Shown: positions 36,823 to 44,665 of the stretch, piece by piece
Layout: each line of letters begins with the position of its first letter
How positions within the stretch are numbered: position 1 is the first letter of the stretch
Assembly (NCBI RefSeq): GCF_035514885.1
Contig: NZ_DATJCH010000021.1
Span: 1 to 64,000 of the forward strand
Reading direction: 5' to 3'
Origin: Albibacterium sp035514885
Lineage (GTDB): Bacteria > Bacteroidota > Bacteroidia > Sphingobacteriales > Sphingobacteriaceae
Length of the DNA: 64,000 bases
The notes under the pieces: generated by a model
What the model saw: only the letters and a program-made list of their open reading frames with translations
Told to the model about the DNA's origin: nothing
Database searches by the model: none
Made by a program: the position numbers and the translations under genes

Positions 36823-38925
36823 GTGAATCGTTCTGAATCAACATATCGAATTAATTTATTTAGCCAATATCCGCAATTTTTCAAGTACGGATTAATGATT
36901 CTATGCATTGGCGTGATTGCATTTTTCTTGCCTAAACACCCAAGGTTTCGCTTTGAATTTGAAAAAGGAAAGGTTTGGATGCACGAAGATCTTGTTTCAC
37001 CGTACAACTTCGCTATTCTAAAAACCCAAGAGGAGATTAATAAGGACCGGGATGATGTTTTGCAATCCATCAACCCGATCTATAATTTTCAATCGCAGGT
37101 AGCTGAAAATCAGATTGCCAGAATGCAAGCTGATATTGATGCTAAATGGCCGAATACCACCTTTGATCCTGAACTGGAACCCGTTTATAACAAATTTGCA
37201 ACAGATATTCTTCAAAAGATCTACTCAGAGGGAGTGATGGCGCCTACCAAGAAATTCCAAATTGAGGGCGATAATTATAATTTCACTTTGCTTACAGACA
37301 ATGTTTCTTCTGCTAAGAATACTGCAGATGTTTTTACACAGGAAAAAGCATTGCTATATATTGATGAAGCAATCAATGAGAATAATAGGATTGAAGAGAA
37401 AGAATGGTTAAAGAAGCTTATTCCTGATTACATACAGAATAATTATATCTTTAATGAGCAGCTTACCAATAAGCTTGAAACTGATGCTTTAGCAAACATT
37501 TCTACAACGCGCGGGATGGTGCAGAAAGGAGAGTTGATTATCGCTCAAGGTTCTACAATTAATAATGAGGCTTATCAGAAAATTGAATCTTTACGGATAG
37601 CCTATGAAGAGGAGGCGCGCATAGGTGGTGATATTGCAGTGGTAGTATTAGGGCAAGTGTTAATTGTCGGGCTTATTATTACCCTTTTAATGACCTTCTT
37701 ATATTTATTCAGGAAGGATATTTTTGATGATAATCACTTGTTAACTTTAATACTGCTTGTGGTAACCTCAATGTTGGTTTTATTATCGTGGTCGGTAAAT
37801 ATTAGGCTTCCTAACTTGTATTTTATACCTTTTTGTATTGTTCCCATTATTATCCGTGTATTGTTTGATACCAGAATGGCACTTAATATTCACTTGTTAA
37901 TGGTGTTGGTTGCTGCCTATTTTGTGCCTAATAGTTTTGAATTTGTTTTTCTGCAATTAACTGCTGGTATGGTTGCTATTTATAGTATCAAAACATTGGT
38001 TAAACGCGAGCAATTTTTGCTCTCATCTATATTTATTTTGGGTACCTATTTTATTGCCTATTTAGGTATGGTACTAATACGAAATGGATCATTGGATGAT
38101 GTGCGCTGGTTAGACTTTGTTCCCTTTGCAGTAAGTGTTCTCCTTACTTTACTTGCTTATCCATTAATTTATGCATTTGAACGCTTTTTTGGAATTACTT
38201 CTGACGTAACCTTGATGGAATTAACCAATACAAATTCTCATCTATTGCGTGAGATGTCATATAAAGCACCAGGTACCTTTCAGCATTCTCTGCAAGTAGC
38301 TAACTTAGCAGAGGCAGCAATGTATAAAATAGGAGGGAATACGTTGTTAATCAGAGCAGGCGCATTGTATCATGACATTGGGAAGGTTACAAATCCTCAA
38401 TATTTTATAGAGAACCAAACTAAAGGATACAATCCTCATGATGGACTTACCTTTGAGCAAAGCGCACAAATTATCATTGCCCATGTTTCTAAAGGTATGG
38501 AGATGGCCAGAAAAGCCGGACTGCCTGAAGAGATTATTGATTTCATTAAAACACATCATGGAACCACCCGTGTAGATTATTTTTACCAGTCTTATATCAA
38601 AACTTTCCCCGAAAAGTTTGTTGATGAAGATCTTTTCCACTATCCGGGTCCAATACCTTTCTCTAAAGAAACTGCAGTACTCATGCTTGCCGATTCAGTT
38701 GAAGCAGCTTCTCGAAGTCTTAAAGAGCCTAATGCGGAAAGTATAAGTGGTTTGGTTGATAAAATCATTGATTATAAGCTTTCTCAAAATCAGATGAAGA
38801 ATAGTAATATTACTTTACAAGAGATCGAAACTATTCGCGAAATATTTAAGACCATGCTTATGAGTATCTATCATGTCAGGGTAGATTATGATATTAAGAA
38901 AGAGAAAAAAACCGAGATAATTTAG
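36823..38925 (+). CDS. 7TM HD-domain phosphodiesterase (PgpH-type, c-di-AMP)
   Basis: A 700-residue membrane enzyme. Order: one N-terminal transmembrane helix (~24-40), an extracytoplasmic 7TMR-HDED domain (~45-275), about seven transmembrane helices (~280-460), then a cytoplasmic HD domain with H-HD-D features (TFQHSLQVANLAEAA, YHDIGKVTNP, IKTHHGT, MLADSVEAA). This architecture is that of Listeria PgpH, which hydrolyses cyclic di-AMP. The start is GTG at 36823, followed directly by the hydrophilic leader; no better ATG is near. Cyclic di-AMP commonly controls K+ uptake, and kup is 31 kb away. Confidence 0.9.
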   Translation: MNRSESTYRINLFSQYPQFFKYGLMILCIGVIAFFLPKHPRFRFEFEKGKVWMHEDLVSPYNFAILKTQEEINKDRDDVLQSINPIYNFQSQVAENQIARMQADIDAKWPNTTFDPELEPVYNKFATDILQKIYSEGVMAPTKKFQIEGDNYNFTLLTDNVSSAKNTADVFTQEKALLYIDEAINENNRIEEKEWLKKLIPDYIQNNYIFNEQLTNKLETDALANISTTRGMVQKGELIIAQGSTINNEAYQKIESLRIAYEEEARIGGDIAVVVLGQVLIVGLIITLLMTFLYLFRKDIFDDNHLLTLILLVVTSMLVLLSWSVNIRLPNLYFIPFCIVPIIIRVLFDTRMALNIHLLMVLVAAYFVPNSFEFVFLQLTAGMVAIYSIKTLVKREQFLLSSIFILGTYFIAYLGMVLIRNGSLDDVRWLDFVPFAVSVLLTLLAYPLIYAFERFFGITSDVTLMELTNTNSHLLREMSYKAPGTFQHSLQVANLAEAAMYKIGGNTLLIRAGALYHDIGKVTNPQYFIENQTKGYNPHDGLTFEQSAQIIIAHVSKGMEMARKAGLPEEIIDFIKTHHGTTRVDYFYQSYIKTFPEKFVDEDLFHYPGPIPFSKETAVLMLADSVEAASRSLKEPNAESISGLVDKIIDYKLSQNQMKNSNITLQEIETIREIFKTMLMSIYHVRVDYDIKKEKKTEII

Positions 38926-38962
38926 TTCTTAAAATTAACTCTGACGAATGTTCAAATTATTT

Positions 38963-38991
38963 TTGTGGAGTAGATTGAATTGCTATATTTG
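38963..38991 (+). promoter_or_regulatory. Promoter of tRNA-Ser
   Basis: TTG at 38963-38965 and TATATTTG at 38984-38991, spacer 18 bp. The -7 box ends 13 bp before the mature tRNA 5' end, as expected for a stable RNA promoter. Confidence 0.75.
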
Positions 38992-39004
38992 CATTCCAAA
39001 ATAA

Positions 39005-39091
39005 GGAGAGATGCCTGAGTGGCCGAAAGGAACAGTTTGCTAAACTGTCGTACTGGAAACGGTACCGAGGGTTCGAATCCCTCTCTCTCCG
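39005..39091 (+). tRNA. tRNA-Ser (anticodon GCT)
   Basis: An 87-nt class II tRNA with a long variable arm. The acceptor stem GGAGAGA (39005-39011) pairs with TCTCTCC (39084-39090), the discriminator is G39091, and the T arm contains GGTTCGAATCC. The anticodon loop in CAGTTTGCTAAACTG gives GCT, reading AGC/AGU serine codons. The CCA end is not encoded. A terminator follows 7 bp later. Confidence 0.95.
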
Positions 39092-39098
39092 CAGCCTG

Positions 39099-39128
39099 AA
39101 GAGCGACTTGAAAAAGTCGCTCTTTTTC
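39099..39128 (+). terminator. Terminator of tRNA-Ser
   Basis: A perfect 11-bp stem AAGAGCGACTT / AAGTCGCTCTT (39099-39109 and 39114-39124) with a stable GAAA tetraloop, followed by a T-rich stretch. Confidence 0.9.
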
Positions 39129-39348
39129 TTTTAAAGGCAATTCGTTCGTTTTACATAAGATTAGTGCTAATATAATTCGGCAAAGTATAATCTGAATACT
39201 GCTTTTCTGAGCTCGTATAATCACTAACATCTCTCAACAAAAAACAAAAGTGCCTCTTGCTATAATAAGTAAATAACTTTATCTTAAATCTGTTTTCCAA
39301 ATAGCTTTTTGTGGAGAATTAACTTATAAAGACATAAAAATAAAAATT

Positions 39349-39774
39349 ATGAAAGCAATTAACCCATGGATCAACTTCAATGGAAATGCTGAGGAAGCTT
39401 TTACTTTTTACAAATCAGTTTTTGGTGGTGAGTTCAGGCAGGTCATCCGCTTTGTTGACCTATCGAGTGATGAATTTCAGGTTGCAGAAAAGGAAGCTCA
39501 AAAAATAATGCACATTGCATTGCCGATTGGCAAAAACAACGTATTAAAGGCCAACGACGTCCCTGAGTTCATGGGACGAGTAAATGAAAACGAGAACCGA
39601 TCCAAAATATCAATCAGTGCAGACAGTCGTCAAGAAGCAGATAGACTATTTGACGGACTATCTGCAGGCGGAGATATTGAAGGTCCTATGGGCGAAAGTC
39701 CTTGGGGTACATACGCCGGAATGTTTAGAGATAAATATGGTATTGAATGGATTATAGAGTATGATCCAAACTAA
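39349..39774 (+). CDS. PhnB-like VOC-family protein
   Basis: A 141-residue vicinal-oxygen-chelate protein of the PhnB/3-demethylubiquinone methyltransferase-like group. The start INPWINFNGNAEEAFTFYKSVFGGEF and the end SPWGTYAGMFRDKYGIEWII are typical of this branch. Members are metal-binding small-molecule enzymes or binding proteins without a clear assigned substrate. It stands alone between tRNA-Ser and the HxlR gene, ~220 bp downstream of the tRNA terminator; I see no clear promoter box in that gap. Confidence 0.85.
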   Translation: MKAINPWINFNGNAEEAFTFYKSVFGGEFRQVIRFVDLSSDEFQVAEKEAQKIMHIALPIGKNNVLKANDVPEFMGRVNENENRSKISISADSRQEADRLFDGLSAGGDIEGPMGESPWGTYAGMFRDKYGIEWIIEYDPN

Positions 39775-39822
39775 CGGACAAGTGTAACCTAAGAAACCCA
39801 GATATTACCCTACAGCCGCTTT

Positions 39823-40194
39823 CTATCCGGCATATTTTACCCTGCTTTTTATATCAGCATCTTCTGACATTGACACTACCTCATATTCAATATTCCATTC
39901 TTTTATGCTTTCTAGAATCGGTAGAAAAGCTAAGCCTTTTTCAGATAACTTATAATCTACTCTCGGTGGTAATTCCTTATAAGCTATTCTTTCCAATATG
40001 CCGTCTTCTTCCATTTCCTTTAACTGCTCAGTCAGTACCTTTCTTGAAATGAGTGGTATGATAGAAGCTAATTGACCAAAACGAATAGTACGAGTACCCA
40101 TAACATTCATGATAATTGGTTTCCATTTATTACTAATTGTACCAATAGCTCTTGTAAAGGGGCAATTTGAATTACAAAATCTTTCGTCTCTCAT
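39823..40194 (-). CDS. HxlR-family transcriptional regulator
   Basis: A 123-residue winged-helix regulator of the HxlR/DUF24 family. The N-terminal cysteine region CNSNCPFTRAI is followed by the recognition part (RFGQLASIIPLISRKVLTEQLKEME) and the wing (YKELPPRVDYKLSEKG). DUF24 regulators such as HypR and YodB sense quinones or electrophiles by cysteine modification; two N-terminal cysteines here allow that but do not prove it. It is divergent from an SDR gene, and a palindrome in the shared region is the likely operator. Confidence 0.93.
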   Translation of the reverse strand: MRDERFCNSNCPFTRAIGTISNKWKPIIMNVMGTRTIRFGQLASIIPLISRKVLTEQLKEMEEDGILERIAYKELPPRVDYKLSEKGLAFLPILESIKEWNIEYEVVSMSEDADIKSRVKYAG

Positions 40195-40224
40195 AATATT
40201 TAAAAATTAGTAGTAAAAATTGCA

Positions 40225-40240
40225 GTTACCCGCTGGTAAC
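40225..40240. promoter_or_regulatory. Palindromic operator candidate between hxlR-like and SDR genes
   Basis: GTTACC-CGCT-GGTAAC is a perfect 6-bp inverted repeat with a 4-bp spacer. It lies 31 bp upstream of the hxlR-like start codon and 42 bp from the -7 box of the SDR promoter, as expected for an autoregulated HxlR operator. Binding is inferred. Confidence 0.6.
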
Positions 40241-40261
40241 CAGAATAGACTATTACTGTTA

Positions 40262-40269
40262 CAAATATA
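40262..40269 (-). promoter_or_regulatory. -7 box of the hxlR-like promoter
   Basis: On the minus strand TATATTTG (40269-40262) matches TANNTTTG. The nearest upstream TTG is 25 bp away, which is long, so the -33 element is weak. The resulting transcript would carry the GTTACC palindrome in its 5' leader. Confidence 0.45.
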
Positions 40270-40281
40270 AACTATTGATAA

Positions 40282-40289
40282 TATCTTTG
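40282..40289 (+). promoter_or_regulatory. -7 box of the SDR gene promoter
   Basis: TATCTTTG at 40282-40289 matches TANNTTTG on the plus strand, 48 bp before the SDR start codon. It is back to back with the minus-strand box at 40262-40269, so the two promoters share their upstream DNA. Confidence 0.5.
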
Positions 40290-40337
40290 TGAAACAAATG
40301 CAAAATAAATTTAAAAATGAATTAAAAACACTTAGTT

Positions 40338-41105
40338 ATGAGCAGATTAAAGAACAAAGTAACAGTTATTACAGGTGGAAATAGTGGAATTGGGTTTGGT
40401 ATTGCCCAAGAATTTAAAAAAGAAGGTGCAGTAGGAGCTATTGTTGGTAAGAACCAAGAAACTTTAGATAGTTCTGTGGCTCAACTTGGAGAAGGTTTTA
40501 TAGCTATCAACGCGGATGTAACTAATCTTGACGATTTGGAAAGAGTGTTTAAAGAAACATCAGAAAAGTTTGGTAAAATAGATGTAATCGTGGCCAATGC
40601 AGGTGGCGCAGTTAACGGATCAACATTTGGTTCTGTGGCAGAAATTGGTGAAGCCGATTTTGATAAGACAATAGCTTTAAACTTAAAGAGTGTTTATTTC
40701 ACTGTCCATAAAGGATTACCTTATATGAATGATGGAGGTTCTATTATCCTTATCGGTTCAAATGCGGCGCATCGTGCCTATGCATCTTTCACGCTTTATG
40801 GTGCAACCAAGTCAGCTGTGATCCATTTTGCAAAAGGATTTTCAAACGATCTTTTAAGTAGAAAAATCAGAGCGAATGTGATATCCCCAGGTACAACAGA
40901 TACACCAGTATTTGAAAGATTTGTTCCTGCAGAACAACTTGATGCAGTAAAACAATACTGGTCAGATGCGATGCCGATAGGTAGAATTGGACAACCATCC
41001 GATATTGGAAAAACAGCGGTTTTCTTAGCTTCGGATGATTCTTCCTTTATACTTGGTACTGAGATTCTTGTTGATGGTGGTTTAACCTATTTGTCGCCAA
41101 ATTAA
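40338..41105 (+). CDS. Short-chain dehydrogenase/reductase
   Basis: A 255-residue classical SDR oxidoreductase. The NAD(P)-binding motif is VITGGNSGIGFGIA, the NAG motif appears in VIVANAGGAV, and the catalytic Ser and YxxxK lie in LIGSNAAHRAY...YGATKSAV. The C-terminal part has the normal IGRIGQPSDIGKTAVFLASDDSS segment. The substrate cannot be told. It is divergent from the HxlR regulator, which probably controls it; such pairs are often induced by electrophiles. A terminator follows 23 bp after the stop. Confidence 0.93.
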   Translation: MSRLKNKVTVITGGNSGIGFGIAQEFKKEGAVGAIVGKNQETLDSSVAQLGEGFIAINADVTNLDDLERVFKETSEKFGKIDVIVANAGGAVNGSTFGSVAEIGEADFDKTIALNLKSVYFTVHKGLPYMNDGGSIILIGSNAAHRAYASFTLYGATKSAVIHFAKGFSNDLLSRKIRANVISPGTTDTPVFERFVPAEQLDAVKQYWSDAMPIGRIGQPSDIGKTAVFLASDDSSFILGTEILVDGGLTYLSPN

Positions 41106-41128
41106 TAGAAATCTGTAGTGCCTTATTA

Positions 41129-41165
41129 AACCCTTGTTTCCTTTCGGAAGCAGGGGTTATTTTTT
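41129..41165 (+). terminator. Terminator of the SDR gene
   Basis: A 13-bp stem with two G-U pairs (41129-41141 with 41146-41158), loop TTTC, followed by ATTTTTT. Confidence 0.85.
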
Positions 41166-41443
41166 GCTGCAATAAACTGTGTCATTCAATTCGGTTGTAA
41201 AAAACAGTATAAGGCAGCACAGGTGTTTTGTTTTAAGTTGAGTATAAATAACTTCCATACAATGTGATCAAAAGGGGTGCATCTAAAATTATCGAAAAGT
41301 GAATTAATGATGTTCAACGTATAAATAACTGTAAAAAGGAGGATTATACTTGAAATCATTGAATAGAAAACCAAATTTTGATAGTATAGTTATTAATGGC
41401 AAGGATAAAGTTGACATAATTACGAATAATAAAAAACCGGACT
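41166..41443. other. Intergenic region upstream of the alcohol dehydrogenase gene
   Basis: About 280 bp without a gene. I find no match to the TANNTTTG promoter box and no strong inverted repeat. The short minus-strand frame at 41186-41374 has no recognisable sequence and no start context. Confidence 0.6.
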
Positions 41444-42583
41444 ATGATAGCAATGAATTATAGAGGGCCATTTAGAGTCAGAGCTGACCACAAGCCTATG
41501 CCAGAAATTGAGCACCCAAACGATGCTATTGTTAGAGTAACAAGATCCTGTATTTGCGGATCCGACTTACACCTTTACCATGGCTTGGTGCCTGATACGC
41601 GGGTAGGTTCAACATTTGGTCATGAATTCGTTGGTATTGTAGAAGAAATTGGTCCTTCTGTTGAAAGGTTAACAGTAGGAGACCATGTTTTAGTACCATT
41701 TAATATTGCCTGTGGAAAGTGTGCATTTTGCAAACAGGAATTATACGGGAATTGTCATGAATCAAATTCTATGGCAACTGCAGCAGGCGGCATTTTTGGT
41801 TATTCTCATATTGCGGGTGGTTTTGATGGTGGACAGGCAGAATATGTGCGGGTACCTTATGCTGATGTTGGCCCTACGGTAATTCCCAGTGACATGGATC
41901 CGGATGATGCAGTTCTTTTAACTGATGTTCTTCCTACCGGATATCAAGCAGCGGAAATGGGTGGAATTAAGACTGGAGATACTGTGGTTATTTTTGGAGC
42001 AGGGCCAGTTGGTATTATGGCAGCAAAGTGTGCCTGGCTTTTTGGTGCAGGAAGAGTAATCGTTATAGATCATTTAGAATACCGTCTTGAATTTGTGCGA
42101 AATTATGCACAATGTGAGGCCTATAACTTTAAATCACTTGAAGACCCGGTAATGTTTATTAAGAAAACAACAGGATGGTTTGGCGCTGATGTATGTATTG
42201 ATGCGGTAGGTGGAGATGCAGCCGGAAGTGCCATGCAAACCATAACAGGGAAAAAATTAATGCTTCAGGCCGGTGCAGCTACAGCACTTCATTGGGCGAT
42301 CAATTCTGTTAAAAAAGGAGGGATTGTTTCAATTGTCGGCGTTTACGGTCCAACAGATAATTTTATACCGATTGGTAATGTTGTTAATAAAGGTATTACC
42401 ATTCGTGCTAATCAGACTTCTGTAAAACGACTTCTTCCTAAGTTAATAAATCATGTTCAAGCGGGAATCATTAATCCTAAAGAAATTATTACACATCGGA
42501 TACCTTTAAAAGAAATATCTGATGCGTATCATATATTTTCTGCCAAGTTAGATAATTGTATTAAACCCATTCTTATTCCTTAG
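41444..42583 (+). CDS. Zinc-dependent alcohol dehydrogenase (formaldehyde dehydrogenase-like)
   Basis: A 379-residue medium-chain dehydrogenase. Catalytic zinc ligands are Cys38 in CICGSDLHLYHG and the His of GHEFVGIVEE; the structural zinc cluster is CGKCAFCKQELYGNC. The NAD-binding motif is VVIFGAGPVGIMAAK. Length and spacing place it with the glutathione-independent formaldehyde dehydrogenase-like group, though the substrate is not fixed. The next gene begins 15 bp later on the same strand, so they are co-transcribed. Downstream and convergent lie the DUF1989 and GntA-like genes. Confidence 0.92.
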   Translation: MIAMNYRGPFRVRADHKPMPEIEHPNDAIVRVTRSCICGSDLHLYHGLVPDTRVGSTFGHEFVGIVEEIGPSVERLTVGDHVLVPFNIACGKCAFCKQELYGNCHESNSMATAAGGIFGYSHIAGGFDGGQAEYVRVPYADVGPTVIPSDMDPDDAVLLTDVLPTGYQAAEMGGIKTGDTVVIFGAGPVGIMAAKCAWLFGAGRVIVIDHLEYRLEFVRNYAQCEAYNFKSLEDPVMFIKKTTGWFGADVCIDAVGGDAAGSAMQTITGKKLMLQAGAATALHWAINSVKKGGIVSIVGVYGPTDNFIPIGNVVNKGITIRANQTSVKRLLPKLINHVQAGIINPKEIITHRIPLKEISDAYHIFSAKLDNCIKPILIP

Positions 42584-42598
42584 AATTAACTAGTTACC

Positions 42599-43072
42599 AT
42601 GAAAGATTATTCACATATTAAAGGTTGGGGAGTAGATGCTGATCCGAGAAATGAGCCTACCTACCCTATGAAAAATTATACAGGCGATGATCACAATAGG
42701 TTAAATTGGGAGAGACCTCCATTACAGCTGCAAGAAGTTGAAGTGCTTCATTCAATTGAAAGACCAAATTTAACAGCCGTCTTTGGCTCAACTTTACCTC
42801 CCTCGGGGCTGAGTGGCAATTTGCGTAGGTATGCTTTTAAATACAGCGAGTCAAGTTATCTCCATTGGCTGCCCTTACTTTTAGCTGATCGGGTTAATGT
42901 TATTGAAGGTATAGTAGACGATTTCAAGCAAGGCCATATACCTAATATCTTTGCAGAAAAAGGCTGGAAGGCTGAACTGAAATATAATCCGGTAGGATTA
43001 GTCAAGAAAGTTGTGATATGCACAGTAGTAACACTGGCAATTGTAAGTATGCTATCCGGAAAAAAGAAATAG
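42599..43072 (+). CDS. Uncharacterised tail-anchored protein
   Basis: A 157-residue protein I cannot assign to a family. The first ~130 residues are hydrophilic with many aromatic residues (KGWGVDADPRNEPTYPMKNY, NRLNWERPPLQ). The C-terminus has one hydrophobic segment at ~137-152 (VVICTVVTLAIVSMLSG) followed by GKKK, the layout of a tail-anchored inner-membrane protein. It has no signal peptide and no cysteine cluster. It is 15 bp after the zinc alcohol dehydrogenase gene, so a partner or accessory role to that enzyme is plausible but unproven. Confidence 0.75.
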   Translation: MKDYSHIKGWGVDADPRNEPTYPMKNYTGDDHNRLNWERPPLQLQEVEVLHSIERPNLTAVFGSTLPPSGLSGNLRRYAFKYSESSYLHWLPLLLADRVNVIEGIVDDFKQGHIPNIFAEKGWKAELKYNPVGLVKKVVICTVVTLAIVSMLSGKKK

Positions 43073-43079
43073 ACAAAGA

Positions 43080-43667
43080 TTAGCCACTAGTAAGAATCTC
43101 GTATTGAATAGGCTTAAACGAATAGTTGTTTGATTGTTCTGCAGAGCAGGCTGTAAGGCCAACAATTAGATCCATTTTTGCTTCGAAAAGAAGATAATCA
43201 CCTGCTTTACTTTGGGGTGGATCTACTGAAAGCTCTCCATCCTGTGCAAATTGAACATTCATAAAAATATTAAAAGCAGTTGGTATATCATCAGGTTCTA
43301 TTCCAAAGTTAGAAAGGTTCGTATAAAGGTTTTCAAAACAGCTTGGGTGATAGTCAGGGTTCTGATAAAGAATCTGAAATGTTTCAGGGCTGCATGGAGC
43401 CAGGAGAAAATCGTTACGCCCATTGGTGTCTTCCAGTATTTCCATCATTTTATGACTCCGATTACTCCATAAATGGTGTCCTTTAGTAATCAGGATTGTA
43501 TTTTCAAAATCAAGGGTTTTTCCTGAAGAAATTTTTTCTCGCTTATCGTTCGCATTAAAGAGAACCATATCGCTTACTTGTTCTCCTTGGGGGTCAATTA
43601 CTCTCAGTTTATCGCCTGCCTTTAATTGAAAAGCTGCACCTGTTTGTTTTTCTATTGTATTAATCAT
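43080..43667 (-). CDS. DUF1989 (urea carboxylase-associated family) protein
   Basis: A 195-residue protein of the DUF1989 family. Recognisable parts are KAGDKLRVIDPQGEQVSDMV, the LAPCSPETFQIL stretch and the final GDYLLFEAKMDLIVGLTACS with a conserved late cysteine. Members associated with guanidine utilisation (CgdA/CgdB) form carboxyguanidine deiminase, so the family can act on guanidino substrates; this member is not in a urea/guanidine carboxylase cluster. It lies 43 bp downstream of a GntA-like gene on the same strand, so the two are likely co-transcribed. Confidence 0.85.
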   Translation of the reverse strand: MINTIEKQTGAAFQLKAGDKLRVIDPQGEQVSDMVLFNANDKREKISSGKTLDFENTILITKGHHLWSNRSHKMMEILEDTNGRNDFLLAPCSPETFQILYQNPDYHPSCFENLYTNLSNFGIEPDDIPTAFNIFMNVQFAQDGELSVDPPQSKAGDYLLFEAKMDLIVGLTACSAEQSNNYSFKPIQYEILTSG

Positions 43668-43710
43668 CTGCTAATTAAACTCTAATTTATAATTGTTTGA
43701 TAGTATCTTA

Positions 43711-44415
43711 CTAGGTATGAAAAGGACATTTCCAGTTTTTATCAACTTTACGCCCACTGTATTGAGGAGCCTCTAAACCTTCTCCATGATCGCTAAGCAT
43801 CGGATTGATAGAACCGTCATAATTTATTTCCCGGTCACGGATCGTGTTTTTCATCTTTTCATAGATGTCATGATCACGAAGTTGTTCAAATTGTCGATGA
43901 AGGTTGAAGGCAAGTGCAGTATAGCCAAACCTTCTCGATTTTCTACTGGCATGTGGGTGTAGGCCAACTATAAAAAAGGCAGTGCCATTAAAACTGAAAC
44001 TAAAATCTTTCTTTTCAGGATTACTGCCTACAGCATGGTCCCAAGGCTTATCTTCTTCACTATCATGAAGTTTTTGTAATTGTTGCCAAAGCCGCTTCTC
44101 AAAATCAAGCTCCGATTCCACCTTATCAGTAAACACTGCAATCATAGACATATATTGACTATTCGAATCTACTGTTTCTTTTATATATGTTTTCAGGTCA
44201 TTTGCCAATGCTTTGGTAGTTTCCTTGGTGCCCATTTGATCATAGATCCCAAATCTATATTGATCAGTATGCATAGCCGATTTTGCACCTACACAGGGAT
44301 AATCTGCAGCATCTATTTTCTTTATGAAATTTTGAGTGACTTTCAGTACGCGATTGTTTAAATCTGAATTTATTTTATCAGGTGTGAAGTATGTTTCTAT
44401 TCTTTTTGCTCCCAT
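43711..44415 (-). CDS. YqcI/YcgG-family (GntA-like) haem-dependent N-hydroxylase homologue
   Basis: A YqcI/YcgG family protein, 234 residues from ATG 44415 (the frame starts two codons earlier at a TTG). Family marks are PCVGAKSAMHTDQYRFGIYD, the GLHPHASRKSRRFGYTALAF motif thought to serve the haem site, and the terminal WKCPFHT. The characterised member GntA hydroxylates a guanidino nitrogen in guanitoxin synthesis. No other gnt genes are present here. It heads a two-gene unit with DUF1989, with a promoter and an inverted repeat upstream. Confidence 0.85.
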   Translation of the reverse strand: MGAKRIETYFTPDKINSDLNNRVLKVTQNFIKKIDAADYPCVGAKSAMHTDQYRFGIYDQMGTKETTKALANDLKTYIKETVDSNSQYMSMIAVFTDKVESELDFEKRLWQQLQKLHDSEEDKPWDHAVGSNPEKKDFSFSFNGTAFFIVGLHPHASRKSRRFGYTALAFNLHRQFEQLRDHDIYEKMKNTIRDREINYDGSINPMLSDHGEGLEAPQYSGRKVDKNWKCPFHT

Positions 44416-44438
44416 GTTCAATTAACTCGTTTTTGGCT

Positions 44439-44473
44439 CAAATCTATTTTTTGTCCCTTTATATCGATTCAAA
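44439..44473 (-). promoter_or_regulatory. Promoter of the GntA-like gene
   Basis: On the minus strand TTTG at 44473-44470 and TAGATTTG at 44446-44439 form a Bacteroidota promoter with a long but allowed 23-bp spacer. It ends 23 bp before the ATG at 44415. Confidence 0.5.
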
Positions 44474-44487
44474 TGATAACCGATATA
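44460..44487. promoter_or_regulatory. Inverted repeat overlapping the GntA-like promoter
   Basis: TATATCG (44460-44466) and CGATATA (44481-44487) are perfect inverted arms with a 14-bp spacer that contains the -33 element. This is the layout of a repressor operator; no regulator gene is adjacent. Confidence 0.5.
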
Positions 44488-44665
44488 AGAACTAACAGAA
44501 TAGTTTCAGTTTTGTTTAAGACAGTCAGTAACCTCCTCTACTCAAATGCCTATAGATAAAAACTTTAATCTGTTTTAATGGTTATCAAAAATGTATTCCT
44601 TCGATAAGATGGATGTGAGATGTTGACTTTGTTATATCGAATTCGTTAATCTAATTATTAAGCGT

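Noticed and set aside
36759..37073. 104-codon minus-strand frame over the start of the HD phosphodiesterase gene
   Set aside because: Overlaps a secure gene and has no recognisable domain.
38952..39230. 92-codon minus-strand frame across tRNA-Ser
   Set aside because: It is the antisense of the tRNA; the GFEPSVPFPV-type text is a well-known artefact of reading tRNA-Ser backwards.
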